64,000 bases of DNA from Collimonas arenae (GCF_001584165.1 NZ_CP013233.1:2364620-2428619), one strand, 5' to 3'. Numbered from the stretch's first letter, positions 19,884 through 30,578 are shown. The notes: generated by a model not told the origin, from the sequence alone. Translations and numbers: made by a program.

Positions 19884-21023
19884 TCATACGACGGCTTGTT
19901 GCAACACCGCATGCAACAAGCGTTCATACTCTGCCGTCACTTGGGGATTGGTCGGTGAATACCGGCCGAGAATCTGGCGCTGACGAGTCAGATATTCTTG
20001 CCAAATGCCGTCATGGCTTGTCAGTACATCGATCAATTTGCGGCTGCCGTCCAGCACATTGTTATTTTCATAAAAATACCCGAGATCACGGCACATATGT
20101 GCGTTATGCACCAGCGGATATCCCTGCCAGCACACATCGAAATAAAAATAATTCAGGGCGTTTTCGATTTGGTGGGAAATCACCACATCGGTCATCTTGC
20201 TCAGAAAATTTGGGGTGTCGTGGTAGCCGAGAAAAACCGCCTTGTGCTCACGCACGATATCCATCTGATTCATCACTGCAATGAATTCCTTGCTATCGCG
20301 CGCCAACCGCTCTGTGTTTGTTACCTGCAGGAGAGCGATGTCTTGTGGTCGCTGTCGATAAGCCTCTTCAGCAATAAAGATCGGATACAGGCAGAATTTC
20401 ACAATATCGTGATTCTGCTCCATCACGGCAAGGCGCTTGGGCCCGGATCGTGGACGATATTCGCCGTGATGCTCAAGGTCCTGGCTACGCTGATTGACGA
20501 AGATCGGGTCCCAGACAAACGGCGCCACCTGTGCAGGACGGCGGCGCAAGGTTTCAAAATATGACTGACTGATGTTGGCGACCTGCGGCACCATCCAGAT
20601 GGCGTCGTAGCGTTGATTGACGAACAGGTTATATCCCCATAACGGCCGGCCAAACAAAACCGATTGCATCACATGGACGTACTCAAATCCGCAGCAGTAG
20701 GATATAAGTCGGCATCCCTGCTCCTTTAAATATGCGGTCTGATGCGAGTCAATCTGGCCACCGAGTTCGATCAATATATCCAGGTTATCCTTGGCCTGGT
20801 CAAACGTTACCGTTGGCCACCGGGCTTGATCCCAAGGCAGCGCCGAGGTGATCGCGATGGCAGTGGTATTGACTAAATGGACAGATTTCACACTCGGACA
20901 TTGCTTCAACGTCTCGGCCAGATAGACGGCGTTCTGCTTGATGCCATTATTCCACAGGGATTCATTTTCCTGATGTAGCCCAATGGTGATGCCGATGCGT
21001 AGACTACGAGATAAAGAATTCAT
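19884..21023 (-). CDS. DUF2827 glycosyltransferase-like protein
   Basis: 379 residues beginning 'LRIGITIGLHQENESLWNNGIKQNAVYL' and containing 'CFEYVH'-like and 'VDGSRKLIDVL'-like stretches; the layout is the DUF2827 family of Burkholderiales, which has a GT-B-like fold but no proven reaction. No signal peptide, so it is cytoplasmic. It lies between the Crp/Fnr gene (39 bp upstream) and the GT/FkbM gene (49 bp downstream), on the same strand, so a surface-glycan role is likely but inferred. Confidence 0.7.
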   Translation of the reverse strand: MNSLSRSLRIGITIGLHQENESLWNNGIKQNAVYLAETLKQCPSVKSVHLVNTTAIAITSALPWDQARWPTVTFDQAKDNLDILIELGGQIDSHQTAYLKEQGCRLISYCCGFEYVHVMQSVLFGRPLWGYNLFVNQRYDAIWMVPQVANISQSYFETLRRRPAQVAPFVWDPIFVNQRSQDLEHHGEYRPRSGPKRLAVMEQNHDIVKFCLYPIFIAEEAYRQRPQDIALLQVTNTERLARDSKEFIAVMNQMDIVREHKAVFLGYHDTPNFLSKMTDVVISHQIENALNYFYFDVCWQGYPLVHNAHMCRDLGYFYENNNVLDGSRKLIDVLTSHDGIWQEYLTRQRQILGRYSPTNPQVTAEYERLLHAVLQQAVV

Positions 21024-21062
21024 GTTTGCGGTTTTAATAAATTAAAGAAAGAGAGTGCTCAG

Positions 21063-21742
21063 TCACAGTTCAGCCAGGCCAAAACCGCGCAAACCAGGCA
21101 AATCGACAACCCGGATCGACTGGTATGACAGATTAATCAGCTTCAGTTCGGCCAGGTGCTGCAAAGCCTGATTTACCCGTTGCCGCGAAAGTCCCGTAAG
21201 CATACCAATTTCTTCCTGAGACAATTCCAACACGGCGGACGTGCGAGGATAAAGCTTCGGATGGAACAACTGGGCAATCGCCTGCGCCACCTGGGCATTG
21301 ACGGCCAGCAACCTTTCGTTCTGGATCATGGCAATGAATTGCCCCATACGTTCATTCAGCTGCGTAATCACGAAGGCAGTAAAAGGCAGGCTTTCCGCCA
21401 GCAAGGTATGGAAGATCTCGGCTGGCACCAGCATGATCTCGGAATCGCGTATGGCGATCACATCATACCTGCGCAGTTCGCGCTTGATGACGCTGCCTTC
21501 GCCGCACCAGCCCCCTCCGGCACCCCGGAAAACGTCGCGCCGCGCCCTTCAACACTGTAAACAGCCAGCTTGATCAAGCCGCTGTGTACACCTATCCAAT
21601 ACTGCGACAATTGACCGCGATGGGCAATGAACTCTCCTGCGCCAAAGCGCTGCACCACTATCGTTGACTGCACCAATGCCTGATGAGGGGCGGAAAGTGC
21701 GGCAAACCAGTCGTGCTGGCTGAGATGCTCAATGTTGTTCAT
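21063..21742 (-). CDS. Crp/Fnr-family transcriptional regulator (one frameshift)
   Basis: An N-terminal cyclic-nucleotide-binding-like beta-roll ('FGAGEFIAHRGQLSQYWIGVHSGLIKL') is followed, after a frame break at a run of five G/C near 21510, by the roll end, the dimer helix ('TAFVITQLNERMGQFIAMI') and an HTH ('EEIGMLTGLSRQRVNQALQHL'). One extra G restores 'PEGGWCGEGSV', the usual family wording. The recognition helix (LSRQRVNQAL) differs from those of the two Crp/Fnr proteins at 51-54 kb, so its site should differ. It is divergent from the acyl-CoA ligase gene by 121 bp. Confidence 0.78.
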
Positions 21743-21863
21743 GCGATTATCATCCTTAAGCTGTCATTGAGACGACAAACCAATCTTGCCGTAAGTGGTA
21801 GCCTAGGACAATACATCCCGAACCAAACGGGAGAAGACATATATTCCACAGGAGACACATATC

Positions 21864-23500
21864 ATGACGGTCGATTACGATTCCGGGCTGGGCAAGAATC
21901 CTGCCAATTTTGCCGCGCTGAGCCCGATTGACTTCATTGCACGCGCCGCCGAAGTATACGGCAACCGCCTGGCGATCGTGCATGGTCCGCTACGCCAGAA
22001 CTGGCGTGATACCTATCAGCGCGCCTGCAGGCTGGCCAGCGGCCTGCGCCGGCTCGGCGTCGAAAAGGGGATACGGTGGCGGTAATGCTGCCGAATACGC
22101 CGGCAATGGTGGAGGCGCATTTCGGCGTGCCGATGGCTGGCGCTGTGCTGAACGCATTGAATATCCGGCTTGACCTGCCTTCTATCGCATTCATGTTACG
22201 CCATGGAGAAGCCAAAGTGCTGCTGGCAGACAGCGAGTTTGCCGACTCCGCGCGCCAGCTGGCACAACAAATTCCCGGCCTTTGCGTGATAGCGGTGAAT
22301 GACATTCTCGGCCCGGACGATCCAGCCTTTGGCAATACCGACTATGAAAGCCTGCTCGCCAGCGGCGATGCAAATTTCCAATGGCGGTTACCTGACGATG
22401 AGTGGGACGCCATTGCGCTGAACTATACATCCGGCACCACCGGCGATCCCAAGGGCGTGGTGTACCACCATCGCGGCGCAACCCTGAATGCGCTTTCCAA
22501 CATCCTGGAGTGGGATTTACCCAAGCATGCCGTCTATCTATGGACGCTGCCGATGTTCCATTGCAACGGCTGGTGCTTCCGTGGACCATCGCTGCGCGCG
22601 CCGGCATCAATGTCTGTTTGCGCAAATTCGATCCAAAACTGGTGTTTGACCTGATCCGCGAACACGGTGTCACGCACTATTGCGCGGCGCCGATTGTGCA
22701 TGCCGCCTTGGCTAACGCTCCCGAAAACTGGCGTCACGGCATTCAGCACACGGTGCGCGGCATGGTTGCCGGCGCCCCGCCGCCACCGGCGGTCCTGGCC
22801 AGCATGGAAGCCATGGGTTTGACCTGGTGCATGTCTATGGCCTCACCGAAGTGTACGGGCCGGCGGCAGTCTGTGCCGAGCAGGACGGATGGGACAGCTT
22901 GCCGGTGGAACTCCGTGCGGCAAAAAAATCTCACCAAGGGGTGCGCTATCATCTGCAAAGCGCGATTGCGGTGCTGGATCCCGACACCATGCAACCCGTC
23001 GCCGCCGACGGCAAAGAAATCGGCGAGATCATGTTTCGCGGGAACATCTGCATGAAAGGCTATCTAAAAAACCCGAAAGCCACGCAAGACGCCTTTGCCG
23101 GAGGCTGGTTCCATACTGGCGACCTCGGTGTCATCGGCAGCGACGGCTATATCAAGCTCAAGGATCGCAGCAAGGACATCATCATTTCCGGTGGCGAAAA
23201 CATTTCCAGCGTTGAAGTTGAAGACGCGCTATACCGCCATCCCGATGTATTGGCCGCTGCAGTGGTCGCCCAACCCGATCAGAAATGGGGCGAAACGCCT
23301 GCGCCTTTGTTGAACTGAAAGAAGGCAGCAATCTCACTGCAGAAGCCTTGATCGCGTTCTGCCGGAATATCCTGCCCGGCTTCAAGACGCCGAGGTCGAT
23401 TTACTTTGGCCCGCTGCCGAAAACCTCAACCGGCAAGATACAGAAATTCGAACTGCGCGAACGCATGCGGTCCAGCTCGGCGATCGACGATCAGAACTGA
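21864..23500 (+). CDS. Acyl-CoA synthetase (AMP-forming), four frameshifts
   Basis: The reading passes through the ANL superfamily motifs in order across four frames: 'NYTSGTTGDPKGVVYHH' (P-loop), 'MFHCNGWCF', 'HVYGLTEVYGP', 'GWFHTGDLGVI', 'LKDRSKDIIISGGENISSVEVE' and 'KTSTGKIQKFELR' with the C-terminal catalytic Lys. Breaks fall near 22065, 22590, 22825 and 23295, each repaired by adding one base. About 545 residues in total, the normal length for fatty-acyl-CoA ligases. It converges with eutC (103 bp between stops). The chain-length preference cannot be read from the sequence. Confidence 0.8.
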
Positions 23501-23603
23501 CATCAATCCAAATGCCATGGACGGTTGCCGACGGCTTGGATAATTAAGGTGGTAGTCCAGGAAGACACTAAGTCCCATGGAAACAAGTGTCGCGCTAGCC
23601 AGC

Positions 23604-24411
23604 TCAATAGTCGACGATCAAAAAATTGCGTTCCTGAGCATGCAATTTTCCCATTGCAGTGCTGGTTTCATCCTTCAGATCCACGCCGGACAACTGTCGC
23701 CGGCGCGACTCTGACAGTAGATAATGCAGCTTGTGGGCGGCGTTTTCGTAGCGCAAACCGGCTGGCCGCACATTGGAGATGCAGTTACGGCTGGCGTCGG
23801 TCAGGCCAACGTGCGGCATCCAGGTCAGGTAGAGCCCATGCTGTCCGGTGAACTCAAGCCGGGACGTTCTCCGATGAGTACCACGACCATCTTGGCGCAC
23901 AGCAGCTCAGCCACTTCATCGCCGATAGCGACCCTGCCTTGCTCGACGATCGCGATCGGCGCGATGGACCAACTCTGTGCCGCCAACTGAGGTAGCACCA
24001 GTTGCAGAAAAGGCAGCGCGTTCTGTGTAATCGCCAGCGCAGATAATCCATCAGCCACAACAAAGGCAATATCGAAGGGCCGCTCGCGCTGTGAACACTG
24101 CATTGCAAGCAATGTCTGGCGCGATGCGGTATCCAGCCGACGCCCCAGATCAGGGCGTTGCAAATATGTGTTGCGGTCGACAGCCGCGCTATGCAGCGCG
24201 ACGCAGGACTGCCCTGCGCGGAAAGTCCGGCGCAAATGAATGGCAGGTCCAGCGCGAGATGGACTGCATCGCGCGCTTGGGCGTGCGCCAGTTGGAAGGC
24301 CAGTTGCGGCGCAGTCGGCAAGCTGACGCCAGCCCGGCCCAATGCGATGCGAGCGGCGGTGAACTGGCGCAAGGCCTGCCACGGGTTGGCGATAACGGAT
24401 TTCTGCTTCAT
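23604..24411 (-). CDS. eutC: Ethanolamine ammonia-lyase small subunit EutC (two frameshifts)
   Basis: The start at 24411 gives '[25 protein letters not shown]', the standard EutC N-terminus. Continuing in the next frames one reads '[18 protein letters not shown]', '[21 protein letters not shown]' and '[25 protein letters not shown]', all characteristic of the B12-dependent lyase small subunit. Breaks near 24240 and 23850 are each one base. The enzyme converts ethanolamine to acetaldehyde and ammonia with EutB. The spacing to eutB is 13 bp. Confidence 0.88.
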
Positions 24412-24424
24412 TGATCACACGCTT

Positions 24425-25849
24425 TCAAAGGCGCAACAAGGCCTGCCGGAACGCTGGCGGCAGCGCTTCGCTGAGTCGGAACTGCTCGTCGGCGCTGAAT
24501 ATCTGCATCTTCTGCAACCACGCTTCAAACTCCGGCGCCGGCCGCAAGCCCAGCGTGCGACGCACATACAATGCATCGTGGAAGGAAGTGGTCTGGTAAT
24601 TCAGCATGATGTCGTCCGAACCCGGAATGCCCATCACAAAAGTACAGCCAGCCACCCCGAGCAAGGTCAGCAGCACATCCATGTCGTTCTGGTCGGCCTC
24701 GGCATGGTTGGTGTAACAAACGTCGCAGCCCATCGGCAAGCCGAGCAGTTTGGCGCAGAAATGGTCTTCCAGGCCGGCGCGAATGATCTGCTTACCGTCG
24801 TACAGATATTCGGGGCCAATGAAACCGACTACAGTATTCACCAGTAGCGGCTTGAACTGGCGCGCCACTGCGTAGGCACGCGTTTCGCACGTCTGCTGAT
24901 CGACGCCGTGGTGCGCATTGGCAGACAGCGCGCTGCCTGCCCGTCTCAAAATACATGACGTTGTCGCCGACAGTGCCGCGTTTCAGCGACAACGCTGCGC
25001 TACGCGCCTCACCGAGCAGGCTTAGGTTGACGCCGAAACTGCGGTTGGTGGCCTCGGTGCCGCCGATTGACTGGAATACCAGGTCAACCGGCGCACCTCG
25101 ATTGATCGCTTCGATGGTGTTGGTGACGTGAGTCAGCACGCAAGACTGAGTCGGAATATCGTATCGGGCGATGATGTCATTCATCATCGTCACCAGGTTG
25201 ATCACTTGCGGCACATTGTCGGTGGCTGGATTGATGCCGAACACCGCGTCGCCGCTACCATACAACAAACCATCAAGGAGACTGGCGGCGATGCCGCTGG
25301 CATCGTCGGTAGGATGGTTCGGCTGCAGGCGGGTCGACATGCGGCCGGCAGGCCGATGGTGTTGCGAAATGCGGTCACCACGCGGCATTTCTGTGCAACC
25401 AGAATCAGATCCTGATTGCGCATGATCTTGGACACGGCGGCCGCCATTTCCGGGGTGATGCCCGGCGCCAGTGCGGCCAATACAGCACTATCCACATCAT
25501 CACCCAATAGCCAGTTGCGGAAATCGCCGACGGTCAGGTGGCTGACGGTCGCAAAAGCAGCAGCATCGTGACTGTCGATGATCAGCCGCGTTATCTCGTC
25601 GTCTTCATAGGGGATCAGCGCTTCGTTAAGAAAGGTGGCAAGCGGCAACTCGGCCAGCGCCATTTGCGCCACCGCACGTTGTTCCGCACTGTGATCCGCA
25701 ACGCCTGCCAGGATGTCGCCGGAACGCGCCGGCGTGGCCTTGGCCATGAGATCTTTCAGATCGCGAAAGCCGTAAGTCTTGCCTCCCACGATGTGGGTGT
25801 ACTGATGTGTATGCAAGGTACTTGAATTGGTCATGATGATCGAACCCAT
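24425..25849 (-). CDS. eutB: Ethanolamine ammonia-lyase large subunit EutB (frameshifts)
   Basis: Readable across three frames: 'GKTYGFRDLKDLMAKATPARSGDILAG', 'RLQPNHPTDDASGIAASLLDGLLYGSGDAVFGINP', 'HVTNTIEAINRGAPVDLVFQSIGGTEA', 'VNTVVGFIGPEYLYDGKQIIRAGLEDHF' and 'MGIPGSDDIMLNYQTTSFHD'. This is the catalytic TIM-barrel subunit. Breaks are near 25350 (one base) and 24955 (net two bases, best explained by two single losses in 'ggg' and 'gg'). Start is uncertain: 25849 has GGAAG upstream, and 25834 is an alternative. No permease, reactivase EutA or microcompartment genes are adjacent. Confidence 0.88.
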
Positions 25850-26091
25850 TGGTGGTGCTTCCAAGCGCCGCTCTCTCATTTATGCATGTTTGCAAGCGAA
25901 AAGAGATGGCATTGCGACAATTTTCCTTGAATGAAATCGTTGACTCGCTTTGTGATTTGCTGCGCCATCAAATTATCGAACGCGGTCAATTCTTTCACGA
26001 TTCGAGCCGCATGAACACATGCGGCACTGACCGGTCGATGCAATCGCTGGCAGACAAAGAATCCTCCCATCAGTTCATACGTCGGCGTTGT

Positions 26092-27060
26092 CTATAATGG
26101 CAGAGAGCCATTCTCAACGCCCGCTCGCCTCGCTTGGTTTTTGATTGACAGGATCCAGGCCAGGTTTTGCGCGCGGAACGCCTCAGTGACGAAATCGACA
26201 AAAGCCCGTGTCTTTGCGGGCAGCAGTTTCTGGCTGGCGAAGTACAGTGAAATCGGCCCGATGTCGCTATGCCAATCTGGAAGCAGCCGCTCCAGCGCCC
26301 CGCTTTCCAGATGCGGCAGCGCATGTGGCACGGCAACCAAGCCAACACCCAGCCCCAATAATGTGGCGGGAAAGATTGCGTCCGGGCCGCTGACTGTCAT
26401 GACGGCTTTCTGCGCCACCGCCATTTCAGCACCTGCGCTGTTGCGCATGACATAGGTGCGCGCCCGGCCGCTCAGCGCCGAACGCATCACGATGCCGGGA
26501 AGCTCTGCCAGTTCGGCCGGATTCTCGGGGCGTCGTTTTCCTCGCATAAACGCTGGCGATGCCACGGCAATCAAATGCAATCTTCCCAGTTCACGCGCCA
26601 CCACGCCTGGCGGCAGTTCGAAGCCACCGCCGATGGCGGCATCGAAACCGCCGGCGATCAGGTCCAATGGACGGTTATCGAAGTGCCAATCCGGCATCAC
26701 TGCAGGGTAGCGCTCCAGAAAGCCCGGCATTAGCGGCAACAGGTAATCCATTCCAAAACCTGGCGGCGCGCTCAGCTTCAATACTCCCGCCGGCTGCCCG
26801 GCATTGACCGTGATATCGGCAATCGCACTCTGGATGCTGTCGAGACCGCCTTGCACTGTTTGCAGGAAACGCTCGCCCGCCTCAGTCAAAGTCAGGCCGC
26901 GCGTAGTGCGCTGAAACAGGCGGACGCCGAGGTTGCGCTCCAACTGCGCCACGTTGCGGCTGATCGCTGCGGGCGTCAATGCCAGCCTACGCGCCGCCGC
27001 CGAAAAGCTGCCGATCTCGGCGCTACGCACGAAAGATTCCAGATTGGCGAGGGTTTCCAT
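26092..27060 (-). CDS. LysR-family transcriptional regulator
   Basis: 322 residues with the N-terminal HTH 'LANLESFVRSAEIGSFSAAARRLALTPAAISRNVAQLE' and the CrgA-like effector domain ('LKLSAPPGFGMDYLLPLMPGFLERYP'). Divergent from the NADP-binding oxidoreductase gene by 122 bp, so probably its regulator. Confidence 0.88.
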   Translation of the reverse strand: METLANLESFVRSAEIGSFSAAARRLALTPAAISRNVAQLERNLGVRLFQRTTRGLTLTEAGERFLQTVQGGLDSIQSAIADITVNAGQPAGVLKLSAPPGFGMDYLLPLMPGFLERYPAVMPDWHFDNRPLDLIAGGFDAAIGGGFELPPGVVARELGRLHLIAVASPAFMRGKRRPENPAELAELPGIVMRSALSGRARTYVMRNSAGAEMAVAQKAVMTVSGPDAIFPATLLGLGVGLVAVPHALPHLESGALERLLPDWHSDIGPISLYFASQKLLPAKTRAFVDFVTEAFRAQNLAWILSIKNQARRAGVENGSLPL

Positions 27061-27182
27061 GATTTATCTTTCAAGTAATACTTGAAACTGATTATATACA
27101 GCATCTACTAACGCTATAGGACATGGAAGCCTAAGATTGAGCTCAGCAAGACAATTTTTCAATCTCATCCAAAGGAAATATC

Positions 27183-27779
27183 ATGAACATCGCAATTATT
27201 GGCTCTGGCGCCATCGGCTCCACCATCGCCCGCAAACTTGCCCGCAACGGCATCCCAGCCGTCATAGCCAACAGCCGCGGCCCGCAATCATTGCAAGCCT
27301 TGACTGACGAGCTTGGTCCGAACATCAAAGCCGTCAGCGTGAAGGAAGCGGCCGAAGCGGACCTGGTGATCATTGCCGTGAACTGGGACCGCATTCCAGT
27401 GGCGCTGAAAGACCTGGGCCCCTGGAACGGTCGCATCCTGGTCGACACCAACAATGCGGTTGAAGTGCCGTCGTTCAAGGCCGTCAACCTGGGCGGACGG
27501 GCATCAAGCGAAGCAGTTGCAGAGCTAGCCCCGGGCGCTCGCGTCGTCAAAGCCTTCAATCATCTCCCTGCGGCCGTACTGGATGCAGATCCGCAAGCCA
27601 ATGGCGGCCGTCGCGTGTTGTTCCTGTCGGGACAAGATGCCGATGCGAAGAAGACGGTCAGCGATCTGATCGCACGCCTTGGTTTCGCCCCGATCGACCT
27701 GGGTGGAGTCAACGAAGGCCGTGCGGTACAGTTCCCCGAGGGCCCGTTGGCAATACAGGATCTGGTGAAATTCAACTAA
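27183..27779 (+). CDS. NADPH-dependent F420-reductase-like oxidoreductase
   Basis: 198 residues starting 'MNIAIIGSGAIGSTIARKLA', a GxGxxG Rossmann loop, and continuing with 'ADLVIIAVNWDRIP', 'VKAFNHLPAAVL' and 'GFAPIDLGGVNEGR'. This is the single-domain NAD(P)-binding family (PF03807) annotated as NADPH-F420 reductase-like; in proteobacteria without F420 the real acceptor is unknown. AAAGGA lies upstream of the ATG. Confidence 0.82.
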   Translation: MNIAIIGSGAIGSTIARKLARNGIPAVIANSRGPQSLQALTDELGPNIKAVSVKEAAEADLVIIAVNWDRIPVALKDLGPWNGRILVDTNNAVEVPSFKAVNLGGRASSEAVAELAPGARVVKAFNHLPAAVLDADPQANGGRRVLFLSGQDADAKKTVSDLIARLGFAPIDLGGVNEGRAVQFPEGPLAIQDLVKFN

Positions 27780-28038
27780 TTTGCTGCAGTTGGACGCCGG
27801 CAGAACCGCCACATTGCCTGACATACGGCCAGAGAAGAGTCGCCATCAGACTGGCATGTAGTTTTGGTTGATGCCGAATCAAGGCGCATACCGTCTCCTG
27901 TTCAACAGTGCTGTCTATCGCCGACAGCATGATAAGGTAGCCGGTGCGTCCTTGACGGCATTTCCCGCATGATGACTTTCTGCCGCCACGCAAACCGCCT
28001 CTGGGACATGACGCAAATTTGATGATTGCGAGAAAACC

Positions 28039-28533
28039 ATGAAACTCAAGGGATCCTGCCATTGCGGCGCAGTTCACTTCAGCCTGGAAAGCAGTACGCC
28101 CTATCCTTATCAACGCTGCTATTGCTCGATTTGCCGCAAGACTCAGGGCGGCGGCGGATACGCCGTCAATATCGGCGGCGACGCCAGGACATTAAAGGCT
28201 ACCGGGTGGGACGACATCAGCATCTACCACGCCAAACTCAAACGCAAGGGAGAGCTGCGCACTCATACGAGTACGGCGCAACGACATTTTTGCCGACGCT
28301 GTGGCAGTGCGTTGTGGCTGTATAGCCCGGAATGGCCGGAACTGGTCCATCCCTTTGCCTCAGCGATCGATACGCCGCTGCCCGTCCCGCCTGAGCATAC
28401 CCACCTCTTGCTGGCCTACAAAGCACCGTGGGTAGAGGTCAAGGCAAGTCCAAAAGACAAGCAGTTTACCCAGTTCCCACAAGAATCCCTGCATGATTGG
28501 CATCAGCGGCTTGGCCTGCTCGACACGGACTGA
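28039..28533 (+). CDS. GFA-family zinc-binding protein
   Basis: 164 residues with the GFA (glutathione-dependent formaldehyde-activating-like) zinc ligands: 'GSCHCGAVHF' at the N-terminus, 'RCYCSICRKTQG' and 'RHFCRRCGSALW'. The fold is certain; the enzymatic role of most members is not. It converges with the GT41 gene. Confidence 0.87.
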   Translation: MKLKGSCHCGAVHFSLESSTPYPYQRCYCSICRKTQGGGGYAVNIGGDARTLKATGWDDISIYHAKLKRKGELRTHTSTAQRHFCRRCGSALWLYSPEWPELVHPFASAIDTPLPVPPEHTHLLLAYKAPWVEVKASPKDKQFTQFPQESLHDWHQRLGLLDTD

Positions 28534-28600
28534 ATTGGCCTCACACGCCGTTTCGGCCCAAACCTGGTCAAGCCGTACCGTTTCAATCGTGGGAAGCCAT

Positions 28601-30046
28601 TTACTCAAGCCACACGTGCATCAGCATCTCTTCAAAATCACGCGAGTAACTGCGGATATCGAATAACGGAAGACTCTCGCGCCGGTTGCGCAAATGCGCT
28701 CGATAAGCTTCCAGGGAGCGCCGGTCTTCAATCATGCGGCCGGCAATGGCGACATAGTCCTCGGCCGTCTTCGCGATCAGGCCCGATAACCCGACGGCAT
28801 TCAGCAATGACGCAGCCACTCTCGATGCGAAGGTTTCTCCCATCAGCGTCAGGACAGGCAGACCGGCCCATAGTGCGTCGCTGCTGCCGGTGTGCCCGCC
28901 ATAAGGATAAGTGTCCAGCATCAGGTCCGCGCAGGCGAGCCGCGTGATATGGCGTCCGATCGCCTCGATCGGTGAAAAAAAGAGTCGAGCCGGATCCACG
29001 CCCCTTAGCGAGGCCTCCAGGCGTAAATTCTCGGCGCCCGAGGCAGCCGGCTCCAGCAGCCATAGAACGCTGTCGGAATGGCGCCGTAATATGTCGCACC
29101 AGGCGTCGAACATCGGCGGCGTGATCTTGAAAGTCGAACCGAGATTGGCGAGCACAAACTTGTCCGGCGGCAGGCCGAATTCTTCCCGTGGACAAGGCTG
29201 GGGAAGTGGCCGTTGCAGATCGTTAGGCTGGTACGAGAATGGCAGCCTCGCTATCCGTTCAGAATAGTTGCATGCCAGTTCGGGAGGCACGACAATCGGG
29301 TCAGCAATCAGGAAATCGACCATCGGCGCACCGAAGCCGGACGGATTGTATAAATAGGCGATCTGCACGGTGGCCGGACGCAGCGCCAACACGCCGACGC
29401 GCGAATCGGTCGGATTTCTGAGGAATAGCAAGATGTCGATCGCATCGCTTTCGATCATCTCGGCGATGCTGGCGTTGTCCAGGTGTGCGACTTGATGAAA
29501 GCGGTCGAAGGCCTTGATGATGCGCTGTCGCATCGGATCGTCGGCCGTCGATCTGGTATCGTAGGCGATGTACTCGAACCGGCTGCGGTCATGCTCTTCG
29601 ATCAGGCCGACCATCAGGTGCGTGGTCGCCTGATTATAAAAATCCGATCCCAGGAAGCCAACCCGCAACTTGTCACCGGAAGCGATTGCGCGCCGCGGCC
29701 TTGTTGAAGCAGGAGAATCTTGGCGAATCGAGAAATTTTTGGCGTGGCGCTGGCTGATATCCAGCAGGTCGGCGGCGCCGAAATAGGGAGATGCCAGGAC
29801 CGGCTCGCCGATCAGGAATCCACCCTTGTGCCTGAAGTTGTCTCGCAAGGCACGTTGCAGATAGTCGTAACGCTGCCAATTGCAGACCCGCAGCGAAGCA
29901 ACCAGCTCTTGCCCGATCGTATCGAAATCGCCGGGGAACAGTTCATTGATTCTTTGAAACATTCGCCTCGCTCTTTCTATATTTCCTTTGCTTTGGAAGG
30001 CGTTGGCGGACTGTATCAGCCGGCTTTTGTCGAAATGTCTGATCAT
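28601..30046 (-). CDS. GT41 O-GlcNAc-transferase-like protein (SPINDLY type)
   Basis: 481 residues from the ATG at 30046. A short TPR-like N-terminus ('AFQSKGNIERARRMFQRINELFPGD') precedes the catalytic region: 'KLRVGFLGSDFYNQATTHLM', 'VQIAYLYNPSGFGAPMVDFLIAD', 'LGSTFKITPPMFDAWCDIL', 'LMLDTYPYGGHTGSSDALWAGLPVLTLMGETFASRVAASLLNAVGL' (motifs abbreviated by ends), as in OGT C-terminal domains. It likely transfers a sugar from a UDP donor to Ser/Thr of a protein or to a glycan. A longer frame from 30148 lacks homologous sequence. Confidence 0.82.
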   Translation of the reverse strand: MIRHFDKSRLIQSANAFQSKGNIERARRMFQRINELFPGDFDTIGQELVASLRVCNWQRYDYLQRALRDNFRHKGGFLIGEPVLASPYFGAADLLDISQRHAKNFSIRQDSPASTRPRRAIASGDKLRVGFLGSDFYNQATTHLMVGLIEEHDRSRFEYIAYDTRSTADDPMRQRIIKAFDRFHQVAHLDNASIAEMIESDAIDILLFLRNPTDSRVGVLALRPATVQIAYLYNPSGFGAPMVDFLIADPIVVPPELACNYSERIARLPFSYQPNDLQRPLPQPCPREEFGLPPDKFVLANLGSTFKITPPMFDAWCDILRRHSDSVLWLLEPAASGAENLRLEASLRGVDPARLFFSPIEAIGRHITRLACADLMLDTYPYGGHTGSSDALWAGLPVLTLMGETFASRVAASLLNAVGLSGLIAKTAEDYVAIAGRMIEDRRSLEAYRAHLRNRRESLPLFDIRSYSRDFEEMLMHVWLE

Positions 30047-30132
30047 GGAATGTGGCAATAACGGAGCGTTAAACAAAGGAATCGTACCGCTGCACAGCAT
30101 GCAATGTTGCGCGCCCAAATTGTACTCTGGCC

Positions 30133-30578
30133 GGTCACGGCGCAGCAATTTTGTTGGGCGGCATTCTGGCGCCGACCGACCCTGTGCTGGCGTCCGACGT
30201 ACAAATAAAGAATGTCGACGACCGCGATCTCATCCGCACCAGCCTGACTGGCGAAGGCGGTATCAATGACGGGACCGCCTTTCCGTTTGTCATGCTGAGC
30301 CTGGCCTTGCTCGGTGTCCCCGCAGCAGCAACCTACAGCGATGCATATGCCATATTGCACGTGGCATGGGGCGTCATTGCCGGGCTCGTTGGCGGCTGGA
30401 TGATGGGCTGGCTGCTGGGGCCCGTGGTGGTAGGCTTGCGCCCGCCGGCTTCCATTCGTCGGCACTGGCCCCGCGCATCAGCTCCATGGTGCTGACCGTG
30501 ATAGCAATGTCCATCGTCATGCATGGCATCCCAGCCACGCCATTAATGGAAATGTACCAGCGCCGCCGCCATCGCTGA
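30133..30578 (+). pseudogene. Remnant of a CPA1-type Na+/H+ antiporter gene
   Basis: Readable pieces are 'GHGAAILLGGILAPTDPVLASDVQ' (shown by its ends), 'TSLTGEGGINDGTAFPFVML', then after a frame change near 30460 'APRISSMVLTVIAMSIVMHGI' and 'PATPLMEMYQRRRHR' with a stop. These are the middle and the extreme C-terminus of a monovalent cation antiporter. The N-terminal half and much of the C-terminal transport domain are missing, so this is true decay, unlike the one-base breaks elsewhere. Confidence 0.7.

Noticed and set aside
21864..25849. Reading the ligase and eutBC genes as pseudogenes
   Set aside because: Every break is a single-base or short net shift with full motifs on both sides and none of the stops expected from decay; sequence error is more likely.
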